A model generated the notes under the pieces. The model searched no databases. It saw only the letters and a list, made by a program, of their open reading frames with translations, and was not told the origin of the DNA. The translations under genes and the position numbers were made by a program. Shown here one piece after another: positions 1 to 10,338 of a stretch of DNA of 64,000 nucleotides (within the stretch, counting starts at the first letter, position 1; each line of letters starts with the position of its first letter). Source of the DNA: Dactylorhiza incarnata (taxonomy: Eukaryota; Streptophyta; Magnoliopsida; Asparagales; Orchidaceae); the NCBI GenBank assembly GCA_033032865.1, contig JAWHQI010000239.1:3010001-3074000 (forward strand), in the 5' to 3' direction.

Positions 1-446
1 AAAGTCACCATTATCTTATCGACGAAATTTTGAGGTTTGGTTTGCTTTACTAAAAAAAGACAAAATGCAAGCTAAGTGAAAAGATTAAACGAAAATAAAA
101 AGGCTTAATGCTCAAACAAGGTGGAGGGGGGAAAGGAAAGAAAAATTAACATTGCATGAAAGGAAGAGTGCTTAAGGAGAAAGAGAACATGAAAGGAAGC
201 AAACTTAATTTTATTGAAAACCAAAACGATTACAAGCTTATAGAGAGATTACAAAGCTAGGAAGGAAAAGATTACAAGCTTTAACTAATTATTGCATAAA
301 ACTAAGAACTAGCACATTACATGAATTGAAAAGGAAGAACATGAAATTGAAAGACATGAAAAAGCATTGAAAAAACTTCACAAACAGCTCTAGCAGCACC
401 TCCCCCACTCCAAAATTCTGAAACCTGGACTCAAGGAGAGCCTCTG

Positions 447-455
447 AATTTATAG
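447..455 (-). promoter_or_regulatory. TATA box of LTR I
   Basis: The minus strand reads CTATAAATT just downstream of the GC-rich array. Context and position match the TATA boxes of the C, E and G LTRs. This is a call from sequence only; no transcript start is known. Confidence 0.55.
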
Positions 456-479
456 CAAAAATTTTCAAGTTACACGCCC

Positions 480-1052
480 TCGGTCACGGGCGTGACCTAG
501 GGCGTCTAAACATTGCTGACAGTGGATCTGGCAGTGGCGTGGACTTTTCGTGACGGCGGCAGAAAATCGGACATTACACGCCCGTGTAAGTTGGGTCACG
601 GGCATGACTTTGGACGGCTTCATTAAATGCAGCCTGGGCTGGATTGCGGCGGCGGCGTGCAGGGATCACGCGGGAAAGTCACGGGCGTAACTTTTCGGGT
701 CACGGGCGTGTACCTGGGCGCCCTTAATTAATGCAGCGTGGGCAGGAATTTGGCGCGGCAGAAAGTGTTCGTCGAACGAAGCTCAGACTTCGTCGAACGC
801 AGGGGCAGAGTGCGTTCGTCGAACGCTGCTCCACATTTGTCAAACGCAGGGGCAGAGTGCGTTCGTCAAACGCTGCTCCTCATTCGCCGAACGCAGGGGC
901 AGAGGGCATTCGTCGAACGCTGCTCCACATTCGTCGAACACAGAGACGGAGCTTTTTTTTGTCAAACGGAGCTCCACTTTCGTCGAACGCAGGGGAAATT
1001 TCGTCAAACGCAGATCTTTAGGTTACACGTCCTTGGTCACGGGCGTGACTGA
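480..1052. repeat. CpG-rich palindromic array in LTR I
   Basis: Two motif sets are interleaved. CACGGGCGTG-type sites, often as TCACGGGCGTGAC, recur at about 483, 566, 594, 687, 701 and 1037. Between 785 and 1017 a unit of 46-49 bp (starts near 791, 839, 885, 932 and 981) repeats about five times, and each unit carries TTCGTCGAACG-like palindromes. The array lies upstream of the TATA box on the minus strand. Confidence 0.8.
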
Positions 1053-1232
1053 GGGTGTGACTTGCGATTTTCTCCAATTTTCCCCAAAATTCTGCAAAAA
1101 TAAAAGTAAACTATATTTAGAACAGAAATTATAAAATAAGTGATTTTAAACTAAAATATAAATAATATTTGCAATTTTAAATTAAAATAAACTAAATACT
1201 ATAATTAAAATATGCATAAATACTACTCATCA

Positions 1233-1970
1233 TAAATCTATGCTTACTCTTAGCTAGCATTTATTCCAGTTGTGTAATACCTTTCATTCTTATGCTTGTT
1301 GTATCTTGCTCCCTTTTGGGCCGAGGAATTCTTTTATTTTCAGTGCCCCAGGTTCAGGTTCAGGTCTGTAGCTGCAGCAAGCGGTAGAGCTATGGATAGT
1401 TGCAGTTGTCCGTTTCCTCCTCACTATTGTGAGGTAGTTGTTTCTTTGCTTTAGCTTTAGTTTTCCAGTGTTAGATTACTTGCTAGCTTTCAGCTGTTAC
1501 TGGCTGGTTATTTCTCATACTTGCTCTCTGGGAAGTTTTATGTTAGGTTGCAAGGTTTATTTTATGTATAGCAAATGACATTCTTGCATAGAAAGATTTT
1601 ATGTAAATGTCACCTATTTTGAAGATCGTAGAAAAATCCTTCTTTACTTATACTAAATCTTAAGATGTGCATATCATTGTTGGGATGTTCGTTGCTTATA
1701 TAGGATATAATGAAACTATCTTTCCACTGCGTATGTATAGATTTCTACTCGTTGACTAGTTGATCCACTGGACCGAGGGACGCAGTCTTAAGCTAAAAAT
1801 GTAAATCCTCTATTTAACTCAAACAAATTTATGTCTTTTTAAAAAATTTTGTGAGTAGTGGTTGCCTGAGCATTTATAGTTGTTTTTTGCATGACGTGGC
1901 ATCATAACGCGTATTTTCCCCTTGCTCTGATAATATTTATTAAATTCGTGAGAAAATGCGGGTTGTGACA
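1233..1970 (+). mobile_element. 5' LTR of element A, 3' portion
   Basis: This stretch aligns almost base for base with 43963-44711, the end of the other A LTR. It ends in GGTTGTGACA, followed after two bases by a primer binding site, so it is the 3' end of a 5' LTR. The rest of the LTR was pushed left by insertion of I. The segment also resembles the end of the D LTR (20937-21688), including the CAGGTTCAGGT and GTAGCTGC words, so A and D are sibling families. Confidence 0.85.
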
Positions 1971-1972
1971 GT

Positions 1973-1988
1973 TGGTATCAGATCCAGG
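1973..1988 (+). other. Primer binding site of element A
   Basis: TGGTATCAGATCCAGG starts two bases after the LTR end. TGGTATCAGA is complementary to the 3' end of initiator methionine tRNA, the usual minus-strand primer of plant gypsy and copia elements. Confidence 0.85.
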
Positions 1989-2135
1989 TTAAACGGGTTG
2001 CTGGGATTGTCTGGTTGGCCAGGTTAACCACCTGGTGAGAAGCGTAAGTCATTGCATACACCCACATATGGGTCATTAGTAGATCTTGGCTGAAGCATAG
2101 GCACTACACTCATAAGCATGAAAGAAGTATACGAG

Positions 2136-2310
2136 ACATATTATGTAGTATGGGATGCATAATATGTGTTTGTATATGGATCCTCATAGGTGACAACATG
2201 CGATTATTATGTAGTATGGGATGCATAACGTAGGTCGCATGCGTGTGCATTAGATTTTCTTTTTCATTACATGTGATAATATGTGGTATGGGATGCATAA
2301 GATCGCATGT
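2136..2310 (+). other. Triple hairpin in the RNA leader of element A
   Basis: Three copies of a 22-base unit, TTATGTAGTATGGGATGCATAA or close to it, lie at 2141-2162, 2207-2228 and 2279-2300. Each can fold with GTATGGG in the loop. Hairpin 1 has a perfect 10-bp stem (2136-2145 with 2158-2167). Hairpin 2 has an inner 5-bp stem and an outer CATGCGA/TCGCATG stem (2197-2203 with 2235-2241). Hairpin 3 has an outer stem, 2269-2277 with 2302-2310. The same three hairpins occur in D at 21857-22029. The function is unknown; an RNA signal for packaging or translation is my inference from the position. Confidence 0.7.
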
Positions 2311-2829
2311 GAACGCCGCTCATAGCATGCATTAAGGCCTTTCTTAGACTGCATAGCACTGCATGCATTGCATACCATTGCCTAAGCACACGTGCCAAGC
2401 TAGAGATCTACATGATGACACATGTACACTCATGGTTTTAGAAGAAAGATGTTCAGCCTTCATGCACATGGGAGACGTGCACGAGGGATTCATGGGTGAT
2501 GATTTATCATCCTGAGTATAGCAAAATATCATATATAAAATTTTTCCCAGAGCAAGGTAACAACAAGAGCAAGTATCTATTCCTTTCTGATCTGTATCGA
2601 GTTAGGAGATTCTAGTTTTCTAGCTGTTGTGTCTTAAGATAGGTGTAGATGAGCGGTTCGTTCGTAATTGCTATTGATGACTCCAGAGCATAGTGCGTCG
2701 GAGTTGGTTCTCCGGTCGGAGGAGGAATCCTCAGGTGCGTGCAGCGAGGCAGCGATTGAGGAGTTGCGTCAGAGTATCGAGGCATTGTCGAGGCAAATCG
2801 TCGTGGTGCAGACGCAGATTTAGACTTGG

Positions 2830-3192
2830 ATGGCAGCTACTTTTGGGCAGCGGCCTAGAGTGCAGAACCCTGTTGTCGGTCAGGTTGTAGTGTCGAGGAA
2901 GAAAAGGACGAAAGCTGCTGATAGTGGTAACCCTGGTCCAAGTAAGAAGGGCAAGCAGGTGTGTAGTTTTTGTGGTCGTGTGGGCCACCCGTTCGAGAAA
3001 AGCTTCAAGAGGTTGGGCGAGCAGAAGTAGTCTCAGGAGCTTGCGATCCAGGGTGCACCTAAGGGAGATCTTGCTTGCACCTTTTGCCAGAAGAAGGGGC
3101 ATGAGGTTTCCATCTGCTGGGAGAAGGTTATGTCGAGTTTCTAGTATGGTCAGAAAGGGCATCTAAAGGTTAATTGCCCACAGACCTAGCCC
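2830..3192 (+). pseudogene. gag remnant of element A with three tandem zinc knuckles
   Basis: One frame, from ATG 2830, carries a basic linker followed by three nucleocapsid-type CCHC knuckles in tandem. Knuckle 1 (2962-3003) has Cys, Cys and His, but Ser replaces the last Cys. Knuckle 2 (3076-3117) has all four ligands. Knuckle 3 (about 3136-3177) keeps His and the last Cys but has lost both leading Cys, one of them to Tyr. In-frame TAG stops fall at 3028 and 3142. The capsid part upstream is not recognisable; 2693-2830 looks coding-like but is broken. The expected role is binding of genomic RNA inside the element's particle. Gypsy gag proteins of this type usually carry one knuckle, so three is unusual. 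Confidence 0.7.
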
Positions 3193-4458
3193 CCATTGCA
3201 GGCGGTTCCCTTGTAAGCTCTACTACTGCAGCCACAATAACTGGGCAAGGAAGAGGTAGAGCTAGTTGCGATGATAAAGGAAGAATTCCAATTTTCTGCT
3301 CTGGTGTTTTCAGGTTAGGTTTTGACCTAGATTATAAGTTGGCTTGCGGTTGTGGATTTAGACGTTCGTTATATCGGCTATGTACGAGTTAAGGTAGAGG
3401 ATGATTAATGTGTGTTTGTTTTGATTCAAGTTTTACTTGATCTGTTTGATAGAGAATTTCGTTGACGGTCATCGTTTGGTCGTCTTTTCTGTAAATTCTT
3501 CCTCCTCGTGTCTTCTTTTGGACCGATCTATGACGAGGAGTTGTTCGGAGGACATTTCCGGTGAAAACTAGGCAAATTTTGTGGTTTTCCTTCTTTCCCC
3601 TTCATTGCGAATGTGGTATAATTTTTCTATTCCGTAATAATTCTCTTTTACTCGAGATTTGTCAGGCGTAAGTCGCATTTATGAAGGTTCTCACCACTTG
3701 ATTTTCGTTGGACATTTATTTTTGCCCAAGTCCAACCTATATGTGTGTGTGAGAAGATATCTACTTGTTCTTCCCACGGGTCGAGTCGAGGTATTAAGAT
3801 TTTGACTTATTAATGTTTAATCAACCGTGCAACCTTGCCAAAGTTTGTTCTACGCTTCGATGATCGAGTTCCACTGGTCGAATTATTCCTTTCGTATTCG
3901 TTGTATAAGTCTTTAAAATCCGATGATTTAGTCCCTGAATCCGTCAAAGAGGTTGATCACTCTCAGAGTGGGCCTCAATTTAGTCGGGTTGTGCGACAAG
4001 TTTGTTCGATGAATCTAGTTGGTTGCTTGACAAGGCACAATTTCCTTGGTGTGTCTAGTGCTTTAAGACTATTGGTACCTAGTCTGGTTAGTCGTGCCAT
4101 TCTCGAGTTTTAGGAAATTGATTTGAGGTTGTGGGTGTTAGTTGATTAACCCACCTCCACAGCGCCCTATATTTTGAGATTTGATACCCTGCGGGATTTT
4201 ACCATGGGTTTGTTGGTTTACTGCTGGTGTGCTGGCGGAGGTATCTCCCACCGTAGTTGCTGGATACTTCCAGTTTGTGTGATTTATTTTGAGTGCTGAG
4301 AAGATATCTTATCCGCATCCATTCTCCTATCCCTCTTCGGTTCTCGTTTCTATCCAGCGAGTGTGAGCTTATCTCCCGCTTTGACCACATTTTTATTCAT
4401 TTGTATTCTTAGTTTCAGTTCTAAGTTTCGGGACGAAACTATTTTTTGGTGGGGTGAC
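3193..4458 (+). other. Non-coding remainder of the element A interior, with polypurine tract
   Basis: No protease, reverse transcriptase, RNase H or integrase motif can be found in any frame. The longest open stretch (3835-4113, 92 codons) has no feature I recognise. The end carries TTTCGGGACGAAAC (about 4426) and GGTGGGGTGAC (4448-4458) just before the LTR. This is the usual end of a Tekay-like element, matching D at 32124-32153, and acts as the plus-strand polypurine primer region. The element therefore looks like a deletion derivative that kept leader, gag remnant and ends. Confidence 0.6.
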
Positions 4459-6681
4459 TATAACGCCCCTGAATTTTCAGGAATTATTTTAATCCTTCTT
4501 TGACGTCATTATGACGTAAGGGCGTTACATTAGTCCAAAGATAGCGGTGCACCGTCGTTTGCGCGTTTTCACATCCGTTCGGTCAAGTCGACCAAATTTT
4601 GAAGCATGCCAAAGTTCGAAGATTTTGCGTTAGAAAATTTAATTAATTAAATTTTGAAAGGCTCGTCGAAGTTTCATTACGATTCGGGCGATATTAGAGC
4701 CCTGGTGATTTTTCCAAAGGTTTGTTTCATTACAATCCGGGCGATTTTGATTTTGACTTCTTTGTTGGATTCGTAGCACCGACTTTTGTCTTCGGTGCGA
4801 ATTTTGTGGGAATCGGCGACCGTTGGTTCGGCCTTTCTTTCCTTATTATTATTATATTGATTGTTGACACCCATTATCTATCTATCTATATTATTATTAC
4901 TATTCTTCTTCTCCATTTCTTCTTCCTCGCTGGATTATCGAGCCAGAAGTTTCGAGAGACTGAAAGAGGGAGAGAGTGGGGTTTTCCTGAGCTTTCAGAC
5001 CGCCGCCGACGAAGCTCCGGTGCTCAAAATCTTCGCCGTAGAGTGGATTTGGAAATCTCTCGTCGTGCTCGTCGCGTGCGTGGTAAGTTTTGTCTGTTTC
5101 ATCGGTTTTTGGCGCTGGGGTTAGCGGTCCTAACCCTTTTTTTGTCCAAATCTTCATAGATTCTTCGTGCTTAGGCCGTGTTTGAGCCGATCCTTGGCGT
5201 GGAGGGCTTGAGAGGGCGTTTTTCGATGGTTCGAGATATAGTCAAGTGATAGTTTGTTTTTTTTCCTTGGCATGTTTGCTCCAATCTACTTCTCTTATCT
5301 TAACTTTTGTATCTTGGTAATTAGAGTTGATTGGGTTACATACCCTAATTGAAGTGTTGGATTTGAGGTTTGTGCTGGTAGTCCAGTGCTGGGCTCGATA
5401 GAAGTATGTTGGATTGGTTTAAAAAATGAAAGAAGTGGAAAATTCTATGCTATGTCAAAATCGACGGGACATCTAGTCGAACGACGGGATCTCCCGTCGA
5501 TCGACGAGACCATCCTGTCGACCTTTGGCCTTAGCTGATGAAAGTGTTTTACCCCTGTTCTCTAAGTAAAGATCGAAGGGAAGACCCGTCGATCGACAGG
5601 ACTGCCCGCCGATCAACGGGACCTCCCATCGATCGACGGGAACTCCCGTCGATTTTACCCTTTTTTCTCCCTCGTTGGAGCCTTTTCCCGTGTTTTGTTT
5701 CTCTTCCCCTTTAATGCAAGTGGAGTTTTGTCTGTGATCTTTCTTGTTGTTCTGATAAATTATTTCAGAAAAGTTATTTTCTGTGTATTCTCAGAAATCA
5801 GCTTTCTTCCCGAGTGTTTTGATTCTTGTTTGTACCATAGGCTTGTTCAGAAATTCTCTCTGTGTATTTCTAGAAATTTCTCTCTTTCTTACTAGAATTT
5901 TTGTCCAGAACTCCAAGGTTTCCTGTGTAATCTGCCATTGATTTCTGAGTATTTAAAACCCTTCTAGACTCAGTCTTCTATGTAATTTGTGTTAACTTTC
6001 TCAGTGAGGGGTAATGTTTCTTCCTCACTGTCTATAGTAATCTTGCTGACTGCAAAGGATCACTTAGTTGTTATGGGCTGCAAATAGCATTCCTTCTCCT
6101 TAAAGACCCTTTTTCCTGAAGCTTAGTTATGCTTGGCCTCTTCTTAGCTGTGTTCTTCAAGTAGTAGTAGTCATCATTGGCATGTTTGCTGTGTGACTGA
6201 AAGTCCTTCATTTCAGTCCTCTTCTTCTTTCTTGTATGCCTAACCTGTTGAGTTTAGGTTAGTGTCTGTTGTTTTCCCCTTGCAGATCTTGTTTGGTTTT
6301 CTTGATTGCAGCTAAGAACTTAATTTGTATGGCTAATAATTTCCTCATTCTGTGCTTGAAATCTTATGTTAAGAGGTTGTAATCCTCCTTATCTAAAATT
6401 ACTCCATTTGATGTTTTCCCCCTGACAGTTAAGATGCATGCTTGGCATGCAAACTTTATGCCAAAACTCTTGAGCTTACTTGTATATTTCTCCTTTTCTT
6501 TCTCCTAAACAAATAATTTTTCTTACCCTCTTAAACTTTAATTATGCTAATTGCTTGTTGTTCATGCAAAACTCTCCATTCCCTTGGTTTAGAGAAGATT
6601 ACTCTTCTTAAGAATGTTTGTTTATTTCTTCTGAAGCCTTTGCATGTGTTTTGGAGTTGAGTTTGAGATTTGGTGGAATGT
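4459..6681 (+). mobile_element. 3' LTR of element A, first part (split by B)
   Basis: The LTR starts TATAACGCCCC directly after the polypurine tract. The first dinucleotide should be TG, so a G-to-A change is likely. The part ends with AATGT (6677-6681), the duplicated target of B, and resumes at 42802. The two parts add up to about 4.1 kb. It contains a run of (TATC)n-like sequence near 4875, a CCG-rich stretch (4995-5080) ending at a GGTAAGT, a GTCGATCGAC array (5460-5660) and a long T-rich unique part. There is no gene; the reading frame over 4722-5159 has no recognisable product. Confidence 0.8.
5455..5665. repeat. GTCGATCGAC palindrome array in the A LTR
   Basis: Repeated CCCGTCGATCGACGGG-like words, perfect or near-perfect palindromes, lie between 5460 and 5655 in otherwise AT-rich sequence. 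A second block of the same words lies at 42850-43070 on the other side of B, so the intact LTR had two blocks. Confidence 0.8.
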
Positions 6682-8967
6682 TGTAACACCCCAGGTTTGC
6701 TGTATCTGGGAGCTAGCGTCGGCGTTAGGTGTTAACGTAGGCGTTAGCTGCAGCCCTTTTGCGATGGTGTTAGTCGAAGGAAGTTTCGTCAAAGGGAGTT
6801 CGTCGAATGGAGTTCGACGAAGGGAGTTCATCGAACGGAGTTCGACAAAGAGAGTTCAGAACCGTTGGGATGTTGAGTTGGCCTCATTCGTCGAAGGGAG
6901 TTTGACGAAGGGGGTTCATCGAAGGGAGTTCGACGAAAGGAGTTCGACAAAGAGAGTTCGACAAAGAGAGTTCAGAACGGTGGGGCCGCTGAGTTGGCTT
7001 CGTTCATCGAAGGAAGTTTCATCGAAGGGAGTTCGACCAAGGGAGTTCGTCGAACAGGGTTCGACGAAGAGAGTTCGACGAAGAGAGTTCGGAACAATTT
7101 GGTCGTTGAGTTGGCTTTGTTCGCGAAGGAAGTTTCGTCGAAGGGAGTTCGACGAAGGGAGTTCGTCGAAGGGAGTTCGACGAAGGGAGTTCGTCGAAGG
7201 GAGTTCGACGAAGAGCTAACGCGGGTGCTAGCGCTAACGCCGGCGTTAGCTGATGGAACCTGTTCTGTAAGTAGTCCTTGATGTCCGATCTGTTTGGATC
7301 TTTATCATACGGTCTAGATAAGTCCGTCCTAAGATTTTATTTAGGGCAGAGAAGTTCTATTCTCTTTTCATTAAGTCCCTTGTGCTTTTGGAGGCGTAGA
7401 AGAGAGGTAGGGTTTGGAGGAAGAAGAAGGCTAGATCCGCCATTGTTGGAGCACCGGAGCTCCGTTCGCCGATCCAAGGCCAAATCCGTGGAGAGAACTA
7501 GAAGGCGCTTCTTTCTACCCGTGCCTTTCAACCGATCCATGGCGAGGAAGAGAACTCTTAGGGTAACGACATCTCTCCTCCCGGTTTTAGGATGCCAGCA
7601 TGGCATCTATGCTTTTACTTTCTCTTTTCTGAAATTTATGGCACCAGATCTCTCAAATAAGAGGGTTTTGGGTCGCCTTGGTTCAAGAAGAACCAACGGG
7701 TTGATTAAGTCCGTCCCCGACATGATTTTGCACTATATATCCGCTCCGTTAATGGATTAGGCATTTTGGGTGAAGATGAAATCGTGACCGGTGGTCCGAT
7801 TCGGGGATGTTGCTTAACGTGCATTTTAGGGATTTTGCTAGAAATCCGATGATGGTGAAAACATCATATGTGTTTCCCTTATGTTCGTGTGAGAATGAAC
7901 GTTGGTTTGGAAAGGGTAATTTTTATGTGTATGTGAAGGCGTGGTTTGTCTTTGTGGTCTGTTGGCTAGCCCGTGAATGCTTGGATTCATGTGGGGAGAG
8001 TGTCCTGGCAAGACAAGTACCCTTCTGGGCCATGCAGAGAACAAGTATGCTAATGCGCCTGCTGGCATGATGAGCCATGTAAGGGGTGAGGTCTCAGTGG
8101 AGTTCTTGGACTTTGGCTTAGTGATTGTGGCAAGAATAAGTATGTCGATGCGCCCGTTGGCCTGATGAGCCATGTAAGGGGTTAGGTCTTAGTGGAGTCC
8201 TTGGAATTGGGCTTGTACCCCTGTGGGGGAAATGATAAGTACCCTTTGTTTGTTATGAAATGTTGATGTTTGTTGTTATGTTAGAAGCATACACGCCATA
8301 GAGTGCCTTGGGTGAAACCCAGGTTTGCATACATACTGCATTGCTAGATCCCCTTACTTTTATTGTTCAACATAGAAACATGGATGATGATTGTGACACT
8401 CATGCCTGTCGTGTTTATGTTAATATTGTTTATTACATTTGCATACGAAGTGCTGACTTGCAGGGTGATGTAGTTCCCAGGGGTCCGCTTGGACGGCCGG
8501 GAGGAGGGGTGTTGTTACACCTTTGTTGGTCAGCCAAAGCTGACCCTCGTTATACCATTCTTTGTGATTTGGATGTAGGGCAAGGATCGCAGGCTAGACC
8601 TAGCTCGTCGGCCAAAAAGGCCTAAGCTTCATGAAGTGCACTTTTCATGCTTTCTTGTTTAATTATGATGTCTTTACCTGTTCCAGCTTGCATACCGAGG
8701 TAACTTAGGATTGTGATGATCTGTTGGACATTTCCATGCCCTGTTTGTTTTTACTTGAGTATGAGTTTTGTAAGGCCTTAGGGCCGTAATACTCTTATGT
8801 AGATGTGGACAACTTCTGTGGTTTATTTAATGTTTTCCCTGTGTTAGTTCTGAGTTTTGAGATGGTTTGATCAATATCACTTTTTAATACTAAAGCTGTA
8901 GCGATTTTATGCTGTGGGGGTCCCGGTCGGACCTATATTACATAGTCATTGCAGGGGAGGTGTTACA
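6682..8967 (+). mobile_element. 5' LTR of element B
   Basis: The length is 2286 bp against 2274 bp for the 3' copy. In order it holds GCGTTAGC-type words (6712-6757), a TTCGTCGAA array (6770-7218), a second GCTAACGC block (7213-7256), a CCG/GAAG-rich transcribed-looking part (7390-7580), a GGTGTTACA end and, near 8305, a hairpin with GGGT/ACCC arms and a GAA loop. Reading frames within it (for example 6644-7760) follow the repeats and lack domain features. The primer site TGGTATCAGAGG begins at 8971. Confidence 0.9.
6770..7218. repeat. TTCGTCGAA / TTCGACGAA array in the B 5' LTR
   Basis: About thirty copies of a roughly 14-bp unit, GGGAGTTCGTCGAA or GGGAGTTCGACGAA, are present. The two nine-base cores are reverse complements of each other, so the array reads similarly on both strands. 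The 3' LTR carries the same array at 40612-41045 with a different copy arrangement. Confidence 0.85.
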
Positions 8968-8970
8968 ATT

Positions 8971-8986
8971 TGGTATCAGAGGTAGG
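8971..8986 (+). other. Primer binding site of element B
   Basis: TGGTATCAGAGGTAGG begins three bases after the LTR end and is complementary to initiator methionine tRNA. The 150 bp that follow are leader without a gene. Confidence 0.88.
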
Positions 8987-9139
8987 TTAGCGTTCTTGTT
9001 GAGGTTTAGCGTGTTCGGATCGCATTAAGAGGTTGTCCACAAGGAGTACCTTGTGGGGCCATGAGTGTCTTTGCGTTCGAGTCTTGCGAATAGAGTTTGA
9101 TTCATTTTTCCTTGCTTATGCTAGGATGGTGGCGACGAT

Positions 9140-10162
9140 GTGGGGACGTCGAGACATCAAGAGGAGCCGTTGGCAAGCAGTGCAACGACCCCAGCCCTTG
9201 TGAATATGGGTGTGTCCCCGAAAGACTTTTGTCGTATGCTAGCAGAGGCAATGGTGGCGGCTCAAGCTGCGACAATGCCACAGATTGCGATGCCTGTTGT
9301 GCAGGCTGTGACTCATGTTACTCCGGTCACTGTGACACCGGAGGTGGGAGTAAGGCAGGTAGAGTCGTTAGCCGAGAGAGCGGTTGGGCAAGGAGATCGT
9401 CAGATGAAGTACTGTCTGAGTTTTCATCCTCCGACGGTCAAAGGAGTTGGCACTCCGACCGACGCCGAGGATTGGTTGGCGAGAATTCAAGAACTCCTGA
9501 AAGCGGCAGAGACCCTAGAGGACAAGCAGTCCTAGTTCGCAGTGTTTATGTTAGAAGGCGACACCAAGCTGTGGTGGGTGAATCATAGCGGTCGTCACTT
9601 CCCTGGACGTGCCCTGTCCATCGAAGAGTTTGGGAATGCCTTCCTGAAGCGCTATATCCCATCTTCGACGAGGTTATCTCTTTAGTAGCAGTTCTTCCAC
9701 TTGGTGCAGCGCGAGAAGACGGTAGATGAATACTTGCAGGAGTTTACTCGGTTGGTTCATTACGCGGGAACGACCATGGAAGACGATGAGGAGAGGGATA
9801 ATCTCTTCTATCAGGGTCTGAGAGAGAATTTAAGGCAACCTCTGACAGCCTTAAAGAATGCGGGGTTCAATGAGTTAGTTGAAGCTGCTCGAACTTTGGA
9901 GAACGATATGGAGCGAACCCAGCCCTGCAAGGGCTTGGAGGCAAAGCAGGGAGAAAGTAAGCCATCTCAGTCTCAGGGGAAGTCTGAGAAAAGTTGGTGA
10001 AAGAAAAAGCCTCGTCCTTTTAGGACTGGCGAGAGGAGCGGTGCGGCTTCTAGAGAGTTCCGTTCCAAGGGGCCAGTGACATGCTACAAGTTTGGAAAAG
10101 TGGACCACATAGCTCAGGCCTGTTTCGAGAGTGGAGTTGAGCCAGAGCAGAGGCAGGAGTAG
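9140..10162 (+). pseudogene. gag of element B (capsid and zinc knuckle), with in-frame stops
   Basis: A single frame runs from ATG 9140. It has the retrotransposon-gag core (the region around TKLWW, then YLQEFTRLV at about 9730 and LRENLRQPL at about 9820) and a basic tail. One zinc knuckle lies near 10081-10122; its second Cys is replaced by Phe, which should impair zinc binding. In-frame stops are TAG 9533, TAG 9683, TAG 9686, TGA 9998 and TAG 10160. There is no frameshift across the core. Gag would form the cytoplasmic particle that packages the RNA. The true start is uncertain, because another ATG at 9126 is in a different frame. About 180 bp of broken sequence separate gag from protease. 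Confidence 0.85.
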
Positions 10163-10338
10163 TCGGTGCATTCCGGTCATAGTGTTGGGGATAAAGGGAA
10201 GGCGGCGGAGTCCAGTGCTTCCTGTTTCCCTCCTATGCAGACTAGAGCGTACAACCTCGGGCAGCAGGAAGCAATTTGTCAACCTGACGTGGTGACAGGC
10301 ACGAAAGTTTAGAGTTTTGTTTAATAGTTTTAACCTTT

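Larger units (their letters stand above)
1..1232 (-). mobile_element. Partial LTR of an unassigned element (I), minus orientation
   Basis: The right end reads ACTCATCA, so on the minus strand the LTR opens with TGATGAGT, as the C-family LTR does at 24774. It is followed by TAAAT (1233-1237), the probable target duplication. The A-family LTR resumes there, matching the other A LTR copy from about 43958. On the minus strand the order is an AT-rich start (1232-1060), a GC-rich palindrome array (1050-480), a TATA box (447-455) and a leader-like AT-rich tail, which is the layout of an LTR promoter. The far end and the body lie outside the window, so lineage and the second TSD copy cannot be seen. 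Short Arg-rich reading frames over 731-1052 follow the tandem repeat and are not taken as genes. Confidence 0.6.

Noticed and set aside
731..1052. Arg/Ser-rich overlapping reading frames
   Set aside because: By-products of the TTCGTCGAACG tandem repeat; two frames are open at once, as expected for a repeat without stops.
2110..2298. Minus frame with repeated HPILHN words, also at 21829-22119
   Set aside because: It is the translated complement of the leader hairpin repeat, not a gene.
5070..5095. Possible splice donor GGTAAGT in the A LTR, with similar GTAAGT in B at 7268
   Set aside because: A donor-like word after a CCG-rich stretch is suggestive of a leader intron, but no matching acceptor could be fixed from sequence alone.
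6644..7281. Overlapping frames rich in EGSS and TKRV repeats, also at 40605-41105
   Set aside because: Translation of the 14-bp TTCGTCGAA array inside the B LTR.
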